NCBI GenBank assembly: GCA_023416855.1
Contig: JAEZGU010000316.1
Location: 62,001-126,000, forward strand
Reading direction: 5' to 3'
Length of the DNA stretch: 64,000 nt
Source: Bacillota bacterium
GTDB lineage: Bacteria; Bacillota; Clostridia; Tissierellales; Sedimentibacteraceae
The notes below the pieces were generated by a model. The model was not told the origin of the DNA. It was given only the letters and a program-made list of their open reading frames with translations, and searched no databases. This document shows positions 9,007 through 17,154 of the stretch, piece by piece; the first letter of the stretch is position 1; each line of letters begins with the position of its first letter. The translations under genes were made by a program, and so were the position numbers.

Positions 9007-10337
9007 ATTAAATCTACTCCAATCTTCTTAAAATAATCAGAAAACTTCCTTAACAAAGGTAAAGTAACTTTTAAGTTATCAGAGTGTAGTCCCAACTTTT
9101 CAAATGATTCGTCTGATGCTATTCTGTCAACAACCACTTCAAGAATTTCAACCCAATTTTCTTTTTTAAATAGAATTGAAGATAATGCGATATATCCAAT
9201 AAAAACATTACTAGCCAAATACTTGGATTGGTCAAGATGCTTTTCTCTAATAATTCCAATACATTCATTGAAAAAAGAAATCATAAATTTCTGAATTTTA
9301 GCAAACTCTCTTGGTTGATTGATTTTCCAATTATGATTAAAAGCCCTAGCAAACATTTCTATTGTTGTATATTTAATATTAGATGAATTAAATTCATTAA
9401 TATTAGTAGCAAGAGTATTAAACATTTCATTGTTTTTCTCATTACCAAATTTGTTTACATGCTTTGCCATCATAACGCCATTATCATCATTTTTAAATGA
9501 AGCTATATGGGATGGGTTAATGGGTGTCCTATGGTCTTCTTGTTCAATATATTGCTGTGCTTCTTCCTCAGTATAATTTAATATGTTTATCATTGTAAAT
9601 GATGTCAAATTTGGATTAATTTCAACGGCTCTAGCTCCACTTAATGTTCTATGCATTCCATCGGGAATATCTAGAAATGTTGTTTCGTTATCTACCGCTA
9701 TACTGAGAGTTCTAGTCTTTGCGTCATACTCAAAATGTTGTTCATTTGACTCTGTTTTCCTAATATTTAATGTAATCATATTAGGTGTAAACTTGCCATT
9801 TAAAATTAATTCGGTCATGTCTTGAACAGGCTTCATTTTGATTGTTGGTATTTGTGTTTCAATATTACCAAAAGTTACAGTAGTTGTTTCTCTTTGAGTC
9901 CTTATATTATATGTTATCAACCCTTGATTTAACTTTTTACTCATATCAACCCAAGTTTCTTTAGTACAAACCCATTGATTTTCTGATACTTGGTCAACAT
10001 TATAAAAAACAGCTACATCACCTTTAGAATATGTTTGTGCTTTATATAATTCATATGATTTGATTTCTTCTGGATTAAACCAATCCTCTGGATTTATATT
10101 ATAGTCATTTGTAGCCTTATATAAAGCCCTTGTGAAAACAAATAACTCTGCATTTGATAATGCCTGTATTGGAACGCCTTCACTCTTATTATATATCATT
10201 TTGATTTTACCAGCAGATATATTATGATTTTCACTTAAATCACTTGTTATTTTATTAATGATAGTACGTCTATTAACTAGATTCTTATCAATGGCAGAAT
10301 AAATTGCTTTTTCAAGATTATCTCTATTCTTTTTCAT
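9003..10337 (-). CDS. DGQHR/ParB-like domain protein, possible YopQ counterpart
   Basis: This is 444 residues. The motif FLDIPDGMHRTLSGA near residue 225 matches the D-G-(Q/M)-H-R signature of DndB/DGQHR proteins, which share the ParB-like fold. The N-terminal ~100 residues are helical. It is the first gene of a two-gene operon with the MrpR-like gene. In SPbeta, mrpR (yopR) neighbours yopQ, a gene of similar size; whether this is the same protein needs a profile comparison. DNA binding or nucleotide binding is likely, function unknown. Confidence 0.55.
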   Translation of the reverse strand: MKKNRDNLEKAIYSAIDKNLVNRRTIINKITSDLSENHNISAGKIKMIYNKSEGVPIQALSNAELFVFTRALYKATNDYNINPEDWFNPEEIKSYELYKAQTYSKGDVAVFYNVDQVSENQWVCTKETWVDMSKKLNQGLITYNIRTQRETTTVTFGNIETQIPTIKMKPVQDMTELILNGKFTPNMITLNIRKTESNEQHFEYDAKTRTLSIAVDNETTFLDIPDGMHRTLSGARAVEINPNLTSFTMINILNYTEEEAQQYIEQEDHRTPINPSHIASFKNDDNGVMMAKHVNKFGNEKNNEMFNTLATNINEFNSSNIKYTTIEMFARAFNHNWKINQPREFAKIQKFMISFFNECIGIIREKHLDQSKYLASNVFIGYIALSSILFKKENWVEILEVVVDRIASDESFEKLGLHSDNLKVTLPLLRKFSDYFKKIGVDLI

Positions 10338-10365
10338 CCTACTACCTCCTTGTCAGATATGTATT

Positions 10366-10394
10366 ATTATATCATGATTGTTTTGACAAGTCAA
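10366..10394 (-). promoter_or_regulatory. promoter of the DGQHR/MrpR-like operon
   Basis: TTGACT, 17 bases, TATAAT on the minus strand; the -10 lies 29 bases above ATG 10337. The -35 region contains the overlapping inverted TTGACTTGTCAA, a possible operator. Confidence 0.65.
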
Positions 10395-10418
10395 TAACGT
10401 AATAGGTTTATTCTATGT

Positions 10419-10652
10419 TTATATGTTAATAGTAACTACTTTGAATGTCTTATGTATATTTGCCTTTATGCAATTATCCATTATTATTGCAATTGTATTA
10501 ACTGCTTGGTCATACGTATTATCAATTAAAATCATATTTTTATAACTGTCATAGCTTTTGTAACAATACTTTTTTAATATACTATCATAAGATATACACC
10601 TTTCATCAACGTATTTATTATCTTCGTCTACAATTCCATAAAATATTCTCAT
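10419..10652 (-). CDS. hypothetical protein, 77 aa
   Basis: This tyrosine- and lysine-rich protein sits between the repressor-like operon and the agr-like module, upstream of the operon promoter. GAGGAGAAAATTAC precedes ATG 10652. The ~215 bases above it (10653-10869) hold no gene I can support. Not recognised. Confidence 0.5.
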   Translation of the reverse strand: MRIFYGIVDEDNKYVDERCISYDSILKKYCYKSYDSYKNMILIDNTYDQAVNTIAIIMDNCIKANIHKTFKVVTINI

Positions 10653-10869
10653 TGTAATTTTCTCCTCTCAAAATCGAACATGCGTTCTGTTTTTATTATA
10701 AAACGAAATTTATATTTCTGCAATACTAATCTTACAGTAAATTTTTTATCTGTTCAAACGTAAGTTATCGACTTAATTTCTATAATTTCGACAAAAAGAA
10801 GAATAGTAGATGATATATATTTGTATATAATAACTAAAACTCAAAAAATGAAGGCGGTTTGTCGAAACT

Positions 10870-11517
10870 TTACTGTTTTAGCCTATTAAATAAAGGAAGT
10901 GTTATTATTCCTGCCATAAACACTCCTAAAGTTATTGGAAGCTGGCATATGAATACATTTAGAACAAACAGTACAACCGTATTAATTAAGGCTATTTTTT
11001 TAAACAACGGTTTCTTCCCATCTTTTATTGGTAAATTGTCATTCTCAACAGGTGCAAACTTTATTATATTAATAATCACAATGCCGAACATAATAGTGCT
11101 TGCAAACCAGTTATAAGGTAAATGCGACCCTATATAACCTAATGATAGTAATGATATAAGTGACACATAGGTACATAGGGTATAACTTTTAAAATGTAAC
11201 CCGCCAGCAAAAAACCTTATTATTCCAAAGCAAGCTGTTACTACCAGTGTTGGTACTAAAATATCTAGTAACCAAGCCAATGATAGTAACAGTCCACCTT
11301 TTACAATAGCTCCGTAAATTATTTTAAAATCATATGAGAGCATATTTGTGCATGGGATTTCTGAAAAATCATTATCTGCATATTTAACATGTTTCCAATT
11401 TTCAATAAATTCTTTTAGGTTTTTTATTCCATTTGGTTTATCGGCAAGATTTTTATATAGTTTATGTCCTGATTTCTTTGATAGTGTATCTATAAATTCA
11501 AAATTTAGTAATTTCAT
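10870..11517 (-). CDS. agrB: AgrB-like peptide-processing membrane protease
   Basis: AgrB is an integral membrane cysteine protease that trims and cyclises the AgrD propeptide. The key segment here is RFFAGGLHFKSYTLC: the catalytic His and Cys are 7 residues apart (His108 and Cys115 from this start), as in staphylococcal AgrB (His77/Cys84). Hydrophobic helices flank it, with about four to five more toward the C-terminus. The start is ATG 11517 because GAGG lies 5 bases upstream; a TTG further up has none. The ~60-residue N-terminal region is somewhat long. It follows a PemK-fold gene and shares its promoter; the propeptide gene is at 12620-12739. Confidence 0.88.
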   Translation of the reverse strand: MKLLNFEFIDTLSKKSGHKLYKNLADKPNGIKNLKEFIENWKHVKYADNDFSEIPCTNMLSYDFKIIYGAIVKGGLLLSLAWLLDILVPTLVVTACFGIIRFFAGGLHFKSYTLCTYVSLISLLSLGYIGSHLPYNWFASTIMFGIVIINIIKFAPVENDNLPIKDGKKPLFKKIALINTVVLFVLNVFICQLPITLGVFMAGIITLPLFNRLKQ

Positions 11518-11576
11518 ACTGACCTCATTTATATTATTAATTGGCATAAAACTTTCTATATTCAAAACATTCAGTT

Positions 11577-12473
11577 TTATGCGTATTGTCTATCAAGATT
11601 CTTGTAATTTTCAATTATACTTCTATAGTCAAGCTTAAACTTGTTACAATAGACTTCAAGTTCATTCTTAATTTTATTGTATACCCCAATCAAATACTTA
11701 GATTGCTTTTTGTTAATATCATGTTTTAAGTATCTCATATACTCAACAAGAGCATAAGCAGTTTCTTCGTTGAAATTTAAATCTTCTAGACCTAACTCAA
11801 ACTCTATTGCTGTTTCTACCTCTCTCATTTTTTCTTCAGATAATTTAGTAATTCTATTAGTAGCACCACTGTAATATACTCTTCTCTTACTTATAGATTT
11901 TAATTGTTCACAGATAACATAACTTGTTTCACGTAACCCGTCTTCTTTTGTTAATTTAACATGGGTTTTACCAAATCGTTTTAAACGACTGGTCAACGGA
12001 ATCACTACAAGATTTGGCGAAAACATGTTACCTGTATCATTTTGAATTATTAAGCATGGTCTAATACCACACTGTTCACTATCAATATTATGATAACCAA
12101 GGTCAATGTAGTATATCTCACCTCTCTTTGGTTTAAAATCTAGCCATCTTTTATCCTCATCTTCATCAAATTCAGAATATCCACAAATTTCATATAACCT
12201 CTTATATGTAACATTACCCTTGCTGTTACTATCAATTAATCTAAGAAGGTCTCTTGATGGCTTTTCATTTAATTTTAAGTTTAGTATATCGTACAATGGT
12301 TGTGCGTTTAGTAAATTACATTGTTTTGCAAATAAATCCACTGTAGTACCCTGTAGAGCAATATCTAATTCATAAGCCAATCGTTTATTAATAATTTCTA
12401 ATTCTTTTGACAATTCATTGGTAATTTGATTTTCTTTTGAAAACCAAAAATACTTAAAAACGTTTAAAACCAT
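11577..12473 (-). CDS. long PemK/MazF-fold protein inside the agr-like module
   Basis: Residues about 112-220 carry the PemK fold: KRGEIYYIDLG, EQCGIRPCLIIQNDTGN, LVVIPLTSRLKR, YVICEQLKSISKRR. About 110 helical residues precede it and ~75 follow it, so it is 298 residues against ~110 for a stand-alone toxin. It is the first gene after promoter 12509-12537 and is followed by agrB (59-base gap). No antitoxin gene is adjacent; the N-terminal helices could act in cis. It may be an RNase controlled by the signalling system, or a regulator; this is inference from position. Confidence 0.75.
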   Translation of the reverse strand: MVLNVFKYFWFSKENQITNELSKELEIINKRLAYELDIALQGTTVDLFAKQCNLLNAQPLYDILNLKLNEKPSRDLLRLIDSNSKGNVTYKRLYEICGYSEFDEDEDKRWLDFKPKRGEIYYIDLGYHNIDSEQCGIRPCLIIQNDTGNMFSPNLVVIPLTSRLKRFGKTHVKLTKEDGLRETSYVICEQLKSISKRRVYYSGATNRITKLSEEKMREVETAIEFELGLEDLNFNEETAYALVEYMRYLKHDINKKQSKYLIGVYNKIKNELEVYCNKFKLDYRSIIENYKNLDRQYA

Positions 12474-12508
12474 AATACATTCTCCTTTATATTAATTACT
12501 ATGTAAAC

Positions 12509-12537
12509 ATTTTATATTATTACCATCAAATTGTCAA
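12509..12537 (-). promoter_or_regulatory. promoter of the pemK-like/agrB unit
   Basis: TTGACA, 17 bases, TAAAAT on the minus strand, 36 bases above ATG 12473. Confidence 0.6.
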
Positions 12538-12567
12538 TACATAAATAAAAAATTATTATATTATTAA

Positions 12568-12596
12568 TCAGTGAGAGAAAATAAATCCCTCACTGA
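12568..12596 (-). terminator. hairpin between agrD-like gene and pemK-like gene
   Basis: A long stem (TCAGTGAG.../...CTCACTGA) lies 24 bases after the agrD-like stop. The following bases are A/T mixed rather than a clean T-run, so it is either a weak terminator or a processing site separating agrC-like/agrD from pemK-like/agrB. Confidence 0.55.
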
Positions 12597-12619
12597 CAAT
12601 AATATTTACTTGCTATGTA

Positions 12620-12739
12620 TTACTTTGCAAGTATTGATGGAGTCTCTGGTTGATTATAAAACAACCAAGAAGCAGACAAATTTGAGCATATCATACCAAT
12701 AAGTGCAACAAAGCTGATTATTATACCCAATTTTTTCAT
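12620..12739 (-). CDS. agrD: AgrD-like cyclic lactone autoinducer propeptide
   Basis: This 39-residue gene has the AgrD plan: a basic start (MKKLG), an amphipathic hydrophobic helix (residues 4-18), a ring region, and an acidic, proline-containing tail. The ring region is S-A-S-W-L-F-Y followed by N-Q-P-E-T-P-S-I-L. By alignment with the five-residue rings of clostridial AgrD peptides (Cys-x-x-x-x then acidic/Pro), the ring would be Ser24-Trp-Leu-Phe-Tyr28, with Ser in place of the usual Cys, giving a lactone rather than a thiolactone. Serine rings are known from Staphylococcus intermedius. It starts 15 bases after the receptor-like gene and ends in a hairpin; agrB is 1.1 kb downstream. Mature N-terminus not predictable. 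Confidence 0.85.
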   Translation of the reverse strand: MKKLGIIISFVALIGMICSNLSASWLFYNQPETPSILAK

Positions 12740-12754
12740 AAAATATCACTCGCT

Positions 12755-13552
12755 TTATTTCTCATTGTCTTCCAACATGCTTGAGTATTTTTGTTCTATA
12801 TTAATAATTTTTTGAGTATTATATACATGAATAAAAAGTATTACCCCTAAAATTATTGTTGGTAAAATAAATATTATCGCAGAAATTAATAATTGTGTTG
12901 ACAAATCATAATTTTGAATTGTAGTAAAGTTAGTAAATACATTTACTAAAAAAAGAATTACCGATATTGATGTCAGTAAGGTAATTATTAGTATTACATT
13001 AGACACTTTATCCTTGAAATATACAAAAATTTTATTAAATTTTATGTTGTTTAATTTGTTATATATTAATAATCCTAATAAAATAAATTGAATTAATCGA
13101 GAAGGAGTGGAACATAAGAAATTATACCATATATTACTATTAATAACATCTATAGATATTTTAAATCTATATAAAATCAATGGGGAATAAAAAGTTTCAG
13201 TTGTCGATATAATAAAAATAGCAAAAGCAGAATATATTATTGATTTTAAGTATAACCATTTGTCACCAATTTTATCTGTAGTTTTAGATATATAGATTAT
13301 TAAAACAATCATTAGTATTAAAGTGCTAATACTCATAATCGGTTTAGGGATATGTAAAATATATTTAAGAATATTTATAGAGATAGCCACAGATAAGATT
13401 GGAATCAACAACCATTTGATGTTGCGTTTCCATCTTCTCCAATCAAGTAAATCAACTCTGCCTATTAGTACAAGTGTAATTCCAACCCAAACTAACTCCT
13501 CCCAAAAACTTACAGTAACAATATTTAATAAAGCGGTGATAACACTTTGCAT
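12755..13552 (-). CDS. AgrC-like membrane receptor lacking a kinase domain
   Basis: The 265 residues are almost entirely transmembrane: about six to seven helices between residues 5 and 240, with the sixth preceded by PSRLIQFILLGLLIYNK as in AgrC-type sensors. After the last helix a short stretch (HVYNTQKIINIEQKYSS) corresponds to the start of the signalling helix of AgrC, and then the gene stops. No dimerisation His or ATP-binding domain follows in any frame; the next gene is agrD 15 bases on. AGGAG precedes ATG 13552. It probably senses or sequesters the peptide without phosphorylation. Alternative: an immunity or decoy receptor. Confidence 0.65.
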   Translation of the reverse strand: MQSVITALLNIVTVSFWEELVWVGITLVLIGRVDLLDWRRWKRNIKWLLIPILSVAISINILKYILHIPKPIMSISTLILMIVLIIYISKTTDKIGDKWLYLKSIIYSAFAIFIISTTETFYSPLILYRFKISIDVINSNIWYNFLCSTPSRLIQFILLGLLIYNKLNNIKFNKIFVYFKDKVSNVILIITLLTSISVILFLVNVFTNFTTIQNYDLSTQLLISAIIFILPTIILGVILFIHVYNTQKIINIEQKYSSMLEDNEK

Positions 13553-13596
13553 TTTGAACACTCCTTTTATAATATGTATAAATGTGGTACAATTAC

Positions 13597-13625
13597 ATTA
13601 TAATACATAAAATATTGAGAGTCAA
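13597..13625 (-). promoter_or_regulatory. promoter of the receptor-like/agrD unit
   Basis: TTGACT, 17 bases, TATAAT on the minus strand; its -35 lies in the last codons of the upstream membrane-protein gene. It gives the receptor-like gene and agrD their own transcript. Confidence 0.7.
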
Positions 13626-14269
13626 TAATTATTTTGTGAATATATAGAATTATTTTTAATACTAAAATATAGAACTATAGATACATATAGACGTGTAAAT
13701 ATATCTCCGATTGACATAATACTATATCCAACATCAAAAATATCGCAAGCCCAAATATGCTTAGTATTAAAATTACCTAATATATGCAACCCATCATCAA
13801 ATAACTGTTTATCCATATAACCTGTCCATAGAGTTAAAGATGGGAATATAGGCATACCATTATTCGCACTTATGGCTATATGATTCAATAATGAACATAA
13901 AAACAAACATACAGCGCCAATACCCATAGGTGAAGTTATAATATTAATAAAATCATGCTTTTGTTTTAATCTAGTCCATGCACTCTCATATAGTCTATAT
14001 TTAAATATAAGCGGTAAATAACTTAACAATGTGATTGTTTTAAAAGGTTGCTGGTACGGAATAAACCAATAATTACGTTGAAACACACATATTTCTAGTG
14101 CAATGTAACAGAGCATCATCACTAGTGGAGGAAAGATACTCCAGTGCCTAAAAATTGGCTTTAAATTATATACAGGATATAATTCTACTCCTGCCTTTTT
14201 ATTTATATTGCTGACAATCCTATTGCGAATTAAAACTACTATAAATGTTCCTAAAATAAATTCTACCAT
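13622..14269 (-). CDS. membrane protein, possibly DUF5317-like
   Basis: This has 215 residues and about five hydrophobic helices (residues 1-14, 45-63, 78-92, 113-132, 190-205). The segment HIAISANNGMPIFPSLTLWTGY, in which a helix is followed by NNGMPI, recalls DUF5317 membrane proteins of Firmicutes, but that is memory of a pattern, not a search. It is the gene just before the receptor-like gene. It may belong to the peptide-signalling module, for example in export or sensing. Confidence 0.55.
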   Translation of the reverse strand: MVEFILGTFIVVLIRNRIVSNINKKAGVELYPVYNLKPIFRHWSIFPPLVMMLCYIALEICVFQRNYWFIPYQQPFKTITLLSYLPLIFKYRLYESAWTRLKQKHDFINIITSPMGIGAVCLFLCSLLNHIAISANNGMPIFPSLTLWTGYMDKQLFDDGLHILGNFNTKHIWACDIFDVGYSIMSIGDIFTRLYVSIVLYFSIKNNSIYSQNNY

Positions 14270-14289
14270 ATATTTCTCCTATTTATATA

Positions 14290-14544
14290 TTATATGTACT
14301 GAGCTACCAAAACCTTGTCTAAATCAATCCATAAAGCTGCACATAATCTACTATAACCATCTGTACAATATCCTTTTCTACTTACTTCTATAGGCTTATC
14401 GAAGCTACCATATTTATTATAGTAATCTATACGTTCTTCAATTTTCCATTCATTACAACCCTTTTCTATAAATAAGCTAGGTATGTCTATATCTCTTGGA
14501 TTCATCCAACATAACTTTGTTTTCTTCTCATATTTAGTTTGCAT
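14290..14544 (-). CDS. small ParB-like domain protein, 84 aa
   Basis: The C-terminal motif YCTDGYSRLCAALW resembles the D-G-x-x-R-x-x-A-x core of ParB-like nuclease/CTPase folds; the rest (NPRDIDIPSLFIEK...) fits the first strand and helix. The start at 14544 follows GGATAG by 8 bases. It is too short to be a full ParB. Its partner and function are unknown. Confidence 0.5.
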   Translation of the reverse strand: MQTKYEKKTKLCWMNPRDIDIPSLFIEKGCNEWKIEERIDYYNKYGSFDKPIEVSRKGYCTDGYSRLCAALWIDLDKVLVAQYI

Positions 14545-14643
14545 ATGTAACACTATCCTTTCGAATCATTTATTTTGAGGGTTTATTGTAAGGCTGAACA
14601 CCCACAAACAGCACATGAAAGGAGGGTCAAGGAGGACACGCAT

Positions 14644-14793
14644 TTATGTAAACTTACGATATTTTCTTCTCAATTCCCTATGTTCCTTTAATAGTTCTCT
14701 ACCAACCTCAGTATGTTTCCACCAAGGAAAGTAGTGTAATAGTGTTTTAATTACATATGTAAGCAGGTTAAGTCTAAACTTGTCTGGTGTCAT
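14644..14793 (-). CDS. small basic protein, 49 aa
   Basis: The start MTPDKF is supported by GGTGAG 4 bases upstream. The product is strongly basic at its end (KEHRELRRKYRKF). Its first 20 bases overlap the end of the 14774-14950 gene in another frame, so the two are probably translationally coupled. Function unknown. Confidence 0.5.
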   Translation of the reverse strand: MTPDKFRLNLLTYVIKTLLHYFPWWKHTEVGRELLKEHRELRRKYRKFT

Positions 14794-14950
14794 TATTCTC
14801 ACCAACTTCCAATTGCTTACTGAGAAGTTTGAGATATATAACACCTTCGTTATTATCCTTATACTTGCCGTTTTGATGGACAAGACTTGCTAATAATTTC
14901 TGAATAAATAATGCTTTACTTTTACTAGATTCTTTCAAAACTTCGCTCAC
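14774..14950 (-). CDS. small helical protein, 58 aa
   Basis: The reading frame begins with GTG right after GGAG or with a TTG 15 bases later; the exact start is uncertain. The product contains SKALFIQKLLASLVHQNGKY and a Leu-rich helix. Codon use is normal for the window. It overlaps the next gene. Not recognised. Confidence 0.5.
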   Translation of the reverse strand: MSEVLKESSKSKALFIQKLLASLVHQNGKYKDNNEGVIYLKLLSKQLEVGENNDTRQV

Positions 14951-15013
14951 ACTCCTTTTTATAATATGTAATTGAGCTAATGTGTGAGCAATATTATATT
15001 GTTAATTAATATG

Positions 15014-15166
15014 TTACTTTCTCTTAGGTTTGATTATTGTTATTACTGGGTCGTAATATCTTTCATTACATACTGGGCATTCAAATAAATTAAATCTTTT
15101 ACCGTTGTCTATACGAGTTTCGTGAGCATCTTGTAATTCTTCACATTTACAATTTTGGCATTTCAC
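15014..15166 (-). CDS. small zinc-finger protein, 50 aa
   Basis: Two cysteine pairs, C-Q-N-C (residues 3-6) and C-P-V-C (30-33), form a likely zinc ribbon. GGAG lies 9 bases before the GTG start. Small zinc ribbons of this type are common in phages; the partner is unknown. Confidence 0.65.
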   Translation of the reverse strand: MKCQNCKCEELQDAHETRIDNGKRFNLFECPVCNERYYDPVITIIKPKRK

Positions 15167-15214
15167 ATTAACCAACTCCTTTTATATTAATAATATTAAG
15201 ACAGAAAGATTATT

Positions 15215-15481
15215 TCATTTAAATATTTCTTCAAATTCATTCCTTCTTAAATGAAACCAAAATCTAACATCATCCTTTTCAAACATAATAGCAATATGAT
15301 TTTTCTTTGGTCTACACATAAGATTTTCTCCGTAACACCATCCAATAGCATATTTATTTAATATCATTTTACCATAACCAGATGTTAGCATCTCATATCT
15401 ACAAGGAATATTAAAATCATGTATACTTCCTGCTCTCCATATCTGCCAAGTAAAAGAAGTACTGTCTAATTTGGGTATCAT
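15215..15481 (-). CDS. small protein coupled to the radical SAM gene, 88 aa
   Basis: The ATG at 15481 overlaps the region of the radical SAM stop codon (GAGGTTAGTATG), a tight coupling. The product has aromatic-rich segments (FTWQIWRAGS, FWFHLRRNEFEEIF) and a conserved-looking Cys pattern. It could be a substrate, partner or product-binding protein of the radical SAM enzyme. No family recognised. Confidence 0.6.
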   Translation of the reverse strand: MIPKLDSTSFTWQIWRAGSIHDFNIPCRYEMLTSGYGKMILNKYAIGWCYGENLMCRPKKNHIAIMFEKDDVRFWFHLRRNEFEEIFK

Positions 15482-15482
15482 A

Positions 15483-16448
15483 CTAACCTCTAAAATCACG
15501 ATATTTATTATTATAATCAATACATACATCAAGACAATTCTTTTTACATATAGGGTCTTTATGTGTATCATGAGTTTTCATCCATTCAGCTCTTTCTTGT
15601 CTCATATTATCCCCAACTTTACCAATCGGATTTCCACCTTCACGCATATATATTATACATGGAAAATGATAATCTCCTGCTATAGCCATATCATCTAAAA
15701 CCAATCCGCAATTATGGGAATCTTGGTCTTGCAATCCTCTTACGTTTCTTTGTTGATTAAGATTATTAATCCTATACTTAAGAATAGGGTATTTATTATA
15801 AACATCTTCAGATACACTTTTTGCATTTTCCAATAATGTATTATACTGAGCAGAAGAAATTATTCTTATATCGGCTACTCCTAAACTAGAAGCAAATTCA
15901 ATTGTATTTTTTAAATCTGATACTGTTTTCTCGGTAACTACAACACCTAAAGTCACATATGTAAGTTTAGCTATTTCTTTTATATTTTGTATTACCTTAT
16001 TCCATGCACCTTCAATTCCTCCTGCCATCATATCTCCATAGGCACTACAACATGCATCTAGAGATATTGAGAAATCATTAACACCTGCTTCAATTAAATC
16101 ATTATATAGCTTCATATCGGCAGAACCATTAGTTGAAATAGCTATTCTTTCTACACCTTTCGATTTGGTATAACTAACTAATTCCACAATATGTTTATAG
16201 ACTGTAGGCTCTCCACCTGAAAATCTAATGTTCTTTAAATTGTCTTTTGTCCATAAATCAACAATATGTTTTGCCTTTTCCAAAGAGATTGTTCCCTTAA
16301 TATCATCTCTTACTCCTCGACAATATGGACATTTAAAATTACATGAATCTGTAAGAATCACTTCACATCTCATTAATTGAGAATATTCACTTGCATTTTT
16401 AGCTCTTTCATCATTTAACGTATAAAAACCTATATTTTCTAACTTCAT
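15483..16448 (-). CDS. radical SAM protein
   Basis: Residues about 28-40 contain C-N-F-K-C-P-Y-C, the C-x3-C-x2-C motif that holds the 4Fe-4S cluster used with S-adenosylmethionine to make radicals. FSGGEP (about residues 77-82) is the GGE motif that binds SAM, and AISTNG follows as in MoaA-like enzymes. The C-terminal region has C-K-K-N-C-x3-C, suggesting an auxiliary SPASM-type cluster. At 321 residues it has the normal length of SPASM/twitch enzymes. The substrate is unknown. It is coupled to an 88-residue partner gene. Confidence 0.88.
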   Translation of the reverse strand: MKLENIGFYTLNDERAKNASEYSQLMRCEVILTDSCNFKCPYCRGVRDDIKGTISLEKAKHIVDLWTKDNLKNIRFSGGEPTVYKHIVELVSYTKSKGVERIAISTNGSADMKLYNDLIEAGVNDFSISLDACCSAYGDMMAGGIEGAWNKVIQNIKEIAKLTYVTLGVVVTEKTVSDLKNTIEFASSLGVADIRIISSAQYNTLLENAKSVSEDVYNKYPILKYRINNLNQQRNVRGLQDQDSHNCGLVLDDMAIAGDYHFPCIIYMREGGNPIGKVGDNMRQERAEWMKTHDTHKDPICKKNCLDVCIDYNNKYRDFRG

Positions 16449-16536
16449 ATGTAATCATATCCTTTCAAAAATTATATTAATATTATAATACGTTGCTTAT
16501 AAATTTGTTAATAAAATGAGTATTTTGTCTATATTA

Positions 16537-16893
16537 TTATCTTGGCATTAAAGCATTTAAAATAGAATCAAATTCCTTTGTGTTTATTTCATAGTAAAGA
16601 TATAATCCCTCATTTGGGCTGTTTTCAATTATATAACCTTTGCCTTTTCTATAAATATCAATATCTGCCATACCATGTGCAAGAACACACCTATCCTTTT
16701 TATTTTGTTTTAACTCCAACAATTCATCATATAACTTAGATGATTGAATTTTTATTTCATGATATTCAGGAAAACATGTGTCTTTTTTCCTTTCAACCAA
16801 TTCTATTGTATATTCGTTATATAATGTTGGGAGCTTTTGCCAAACATTAAGTACCTCACAATTTTTTATTGTTTCATGCTTTACATCAAACAT
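16537..16893 (-). CDS. hypothetical protein, 118 aa
   Basis: ATG 16893 follows AAAGGAG by 8 bases. The product looks beta-rich with a helix near the end (FDSILNALM). It is not clearly linked to the radical SAM gene downstream, since a TAGACA/TTAACA promoter-like stretch separates them. Not recognised. Confidence 0.55.
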   Translation of the reverse strand: MFDVKHETIKNCEVLNVWQKLPTLYNEYTIELVERKKDTCFPEYHEIKIQSSKLYDELLELKQNKKDRCVLAHGMADIDIYRKGKGYIIENSPNEGLYLYYEINTKEFDSILNALMPR

Positions 16894-16936
16894 TTTAAAT
16901 TCTCCTTTAATACTTTTCACCTAATCAAAGTTTTGT

Positions 16937-17116
16937 TCAATCTTCTACCTCATCTTCTAGATGTTCCTTTTGTTCATTTAATAGATATATTTCTTGTCGT
17001 AAACGAACATACTTTTTTACACATTTAAACTTCATAAGTTTTTGTTGCTGAGACATATATTCATTAATTTTTTCATCTATTTCTTTAGACTTTATTATAT
17101 ATTCTTCATATTTCAA
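16937..17116 (-). CDS. small coiled-coil protein, 59 aa
   Basis: The TTG start has AGGTGG 11 bases before it. The protein is almost all charged helix (KSKEIDEKINEYM..., RLRQEIYLLNEQKEHLEDEVED). Function unknown. Confidence 0.55.
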   Translation of the reverse strand: MKYEEYIIKSKEIDEKINEYMSQQQKLMKFKCVKKYVRLRQEIYLLNEQKEHLEDEVED

Positions 17117-17154
17117 TATACATCATTCCACCTTTGAATAAATTCTTCGATTCA

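Noticed and set aside
10859..11116. Plus-strand frame over the end of agrB
   Set aside because: A shadow of the AgrB membrane helices; no ribosome site.
14570..14640. Plus-strand gene start near AAGGAGGAC at 14631
   Set aside because: No open frame of useful length follows; neighbours are all on the minus strand.
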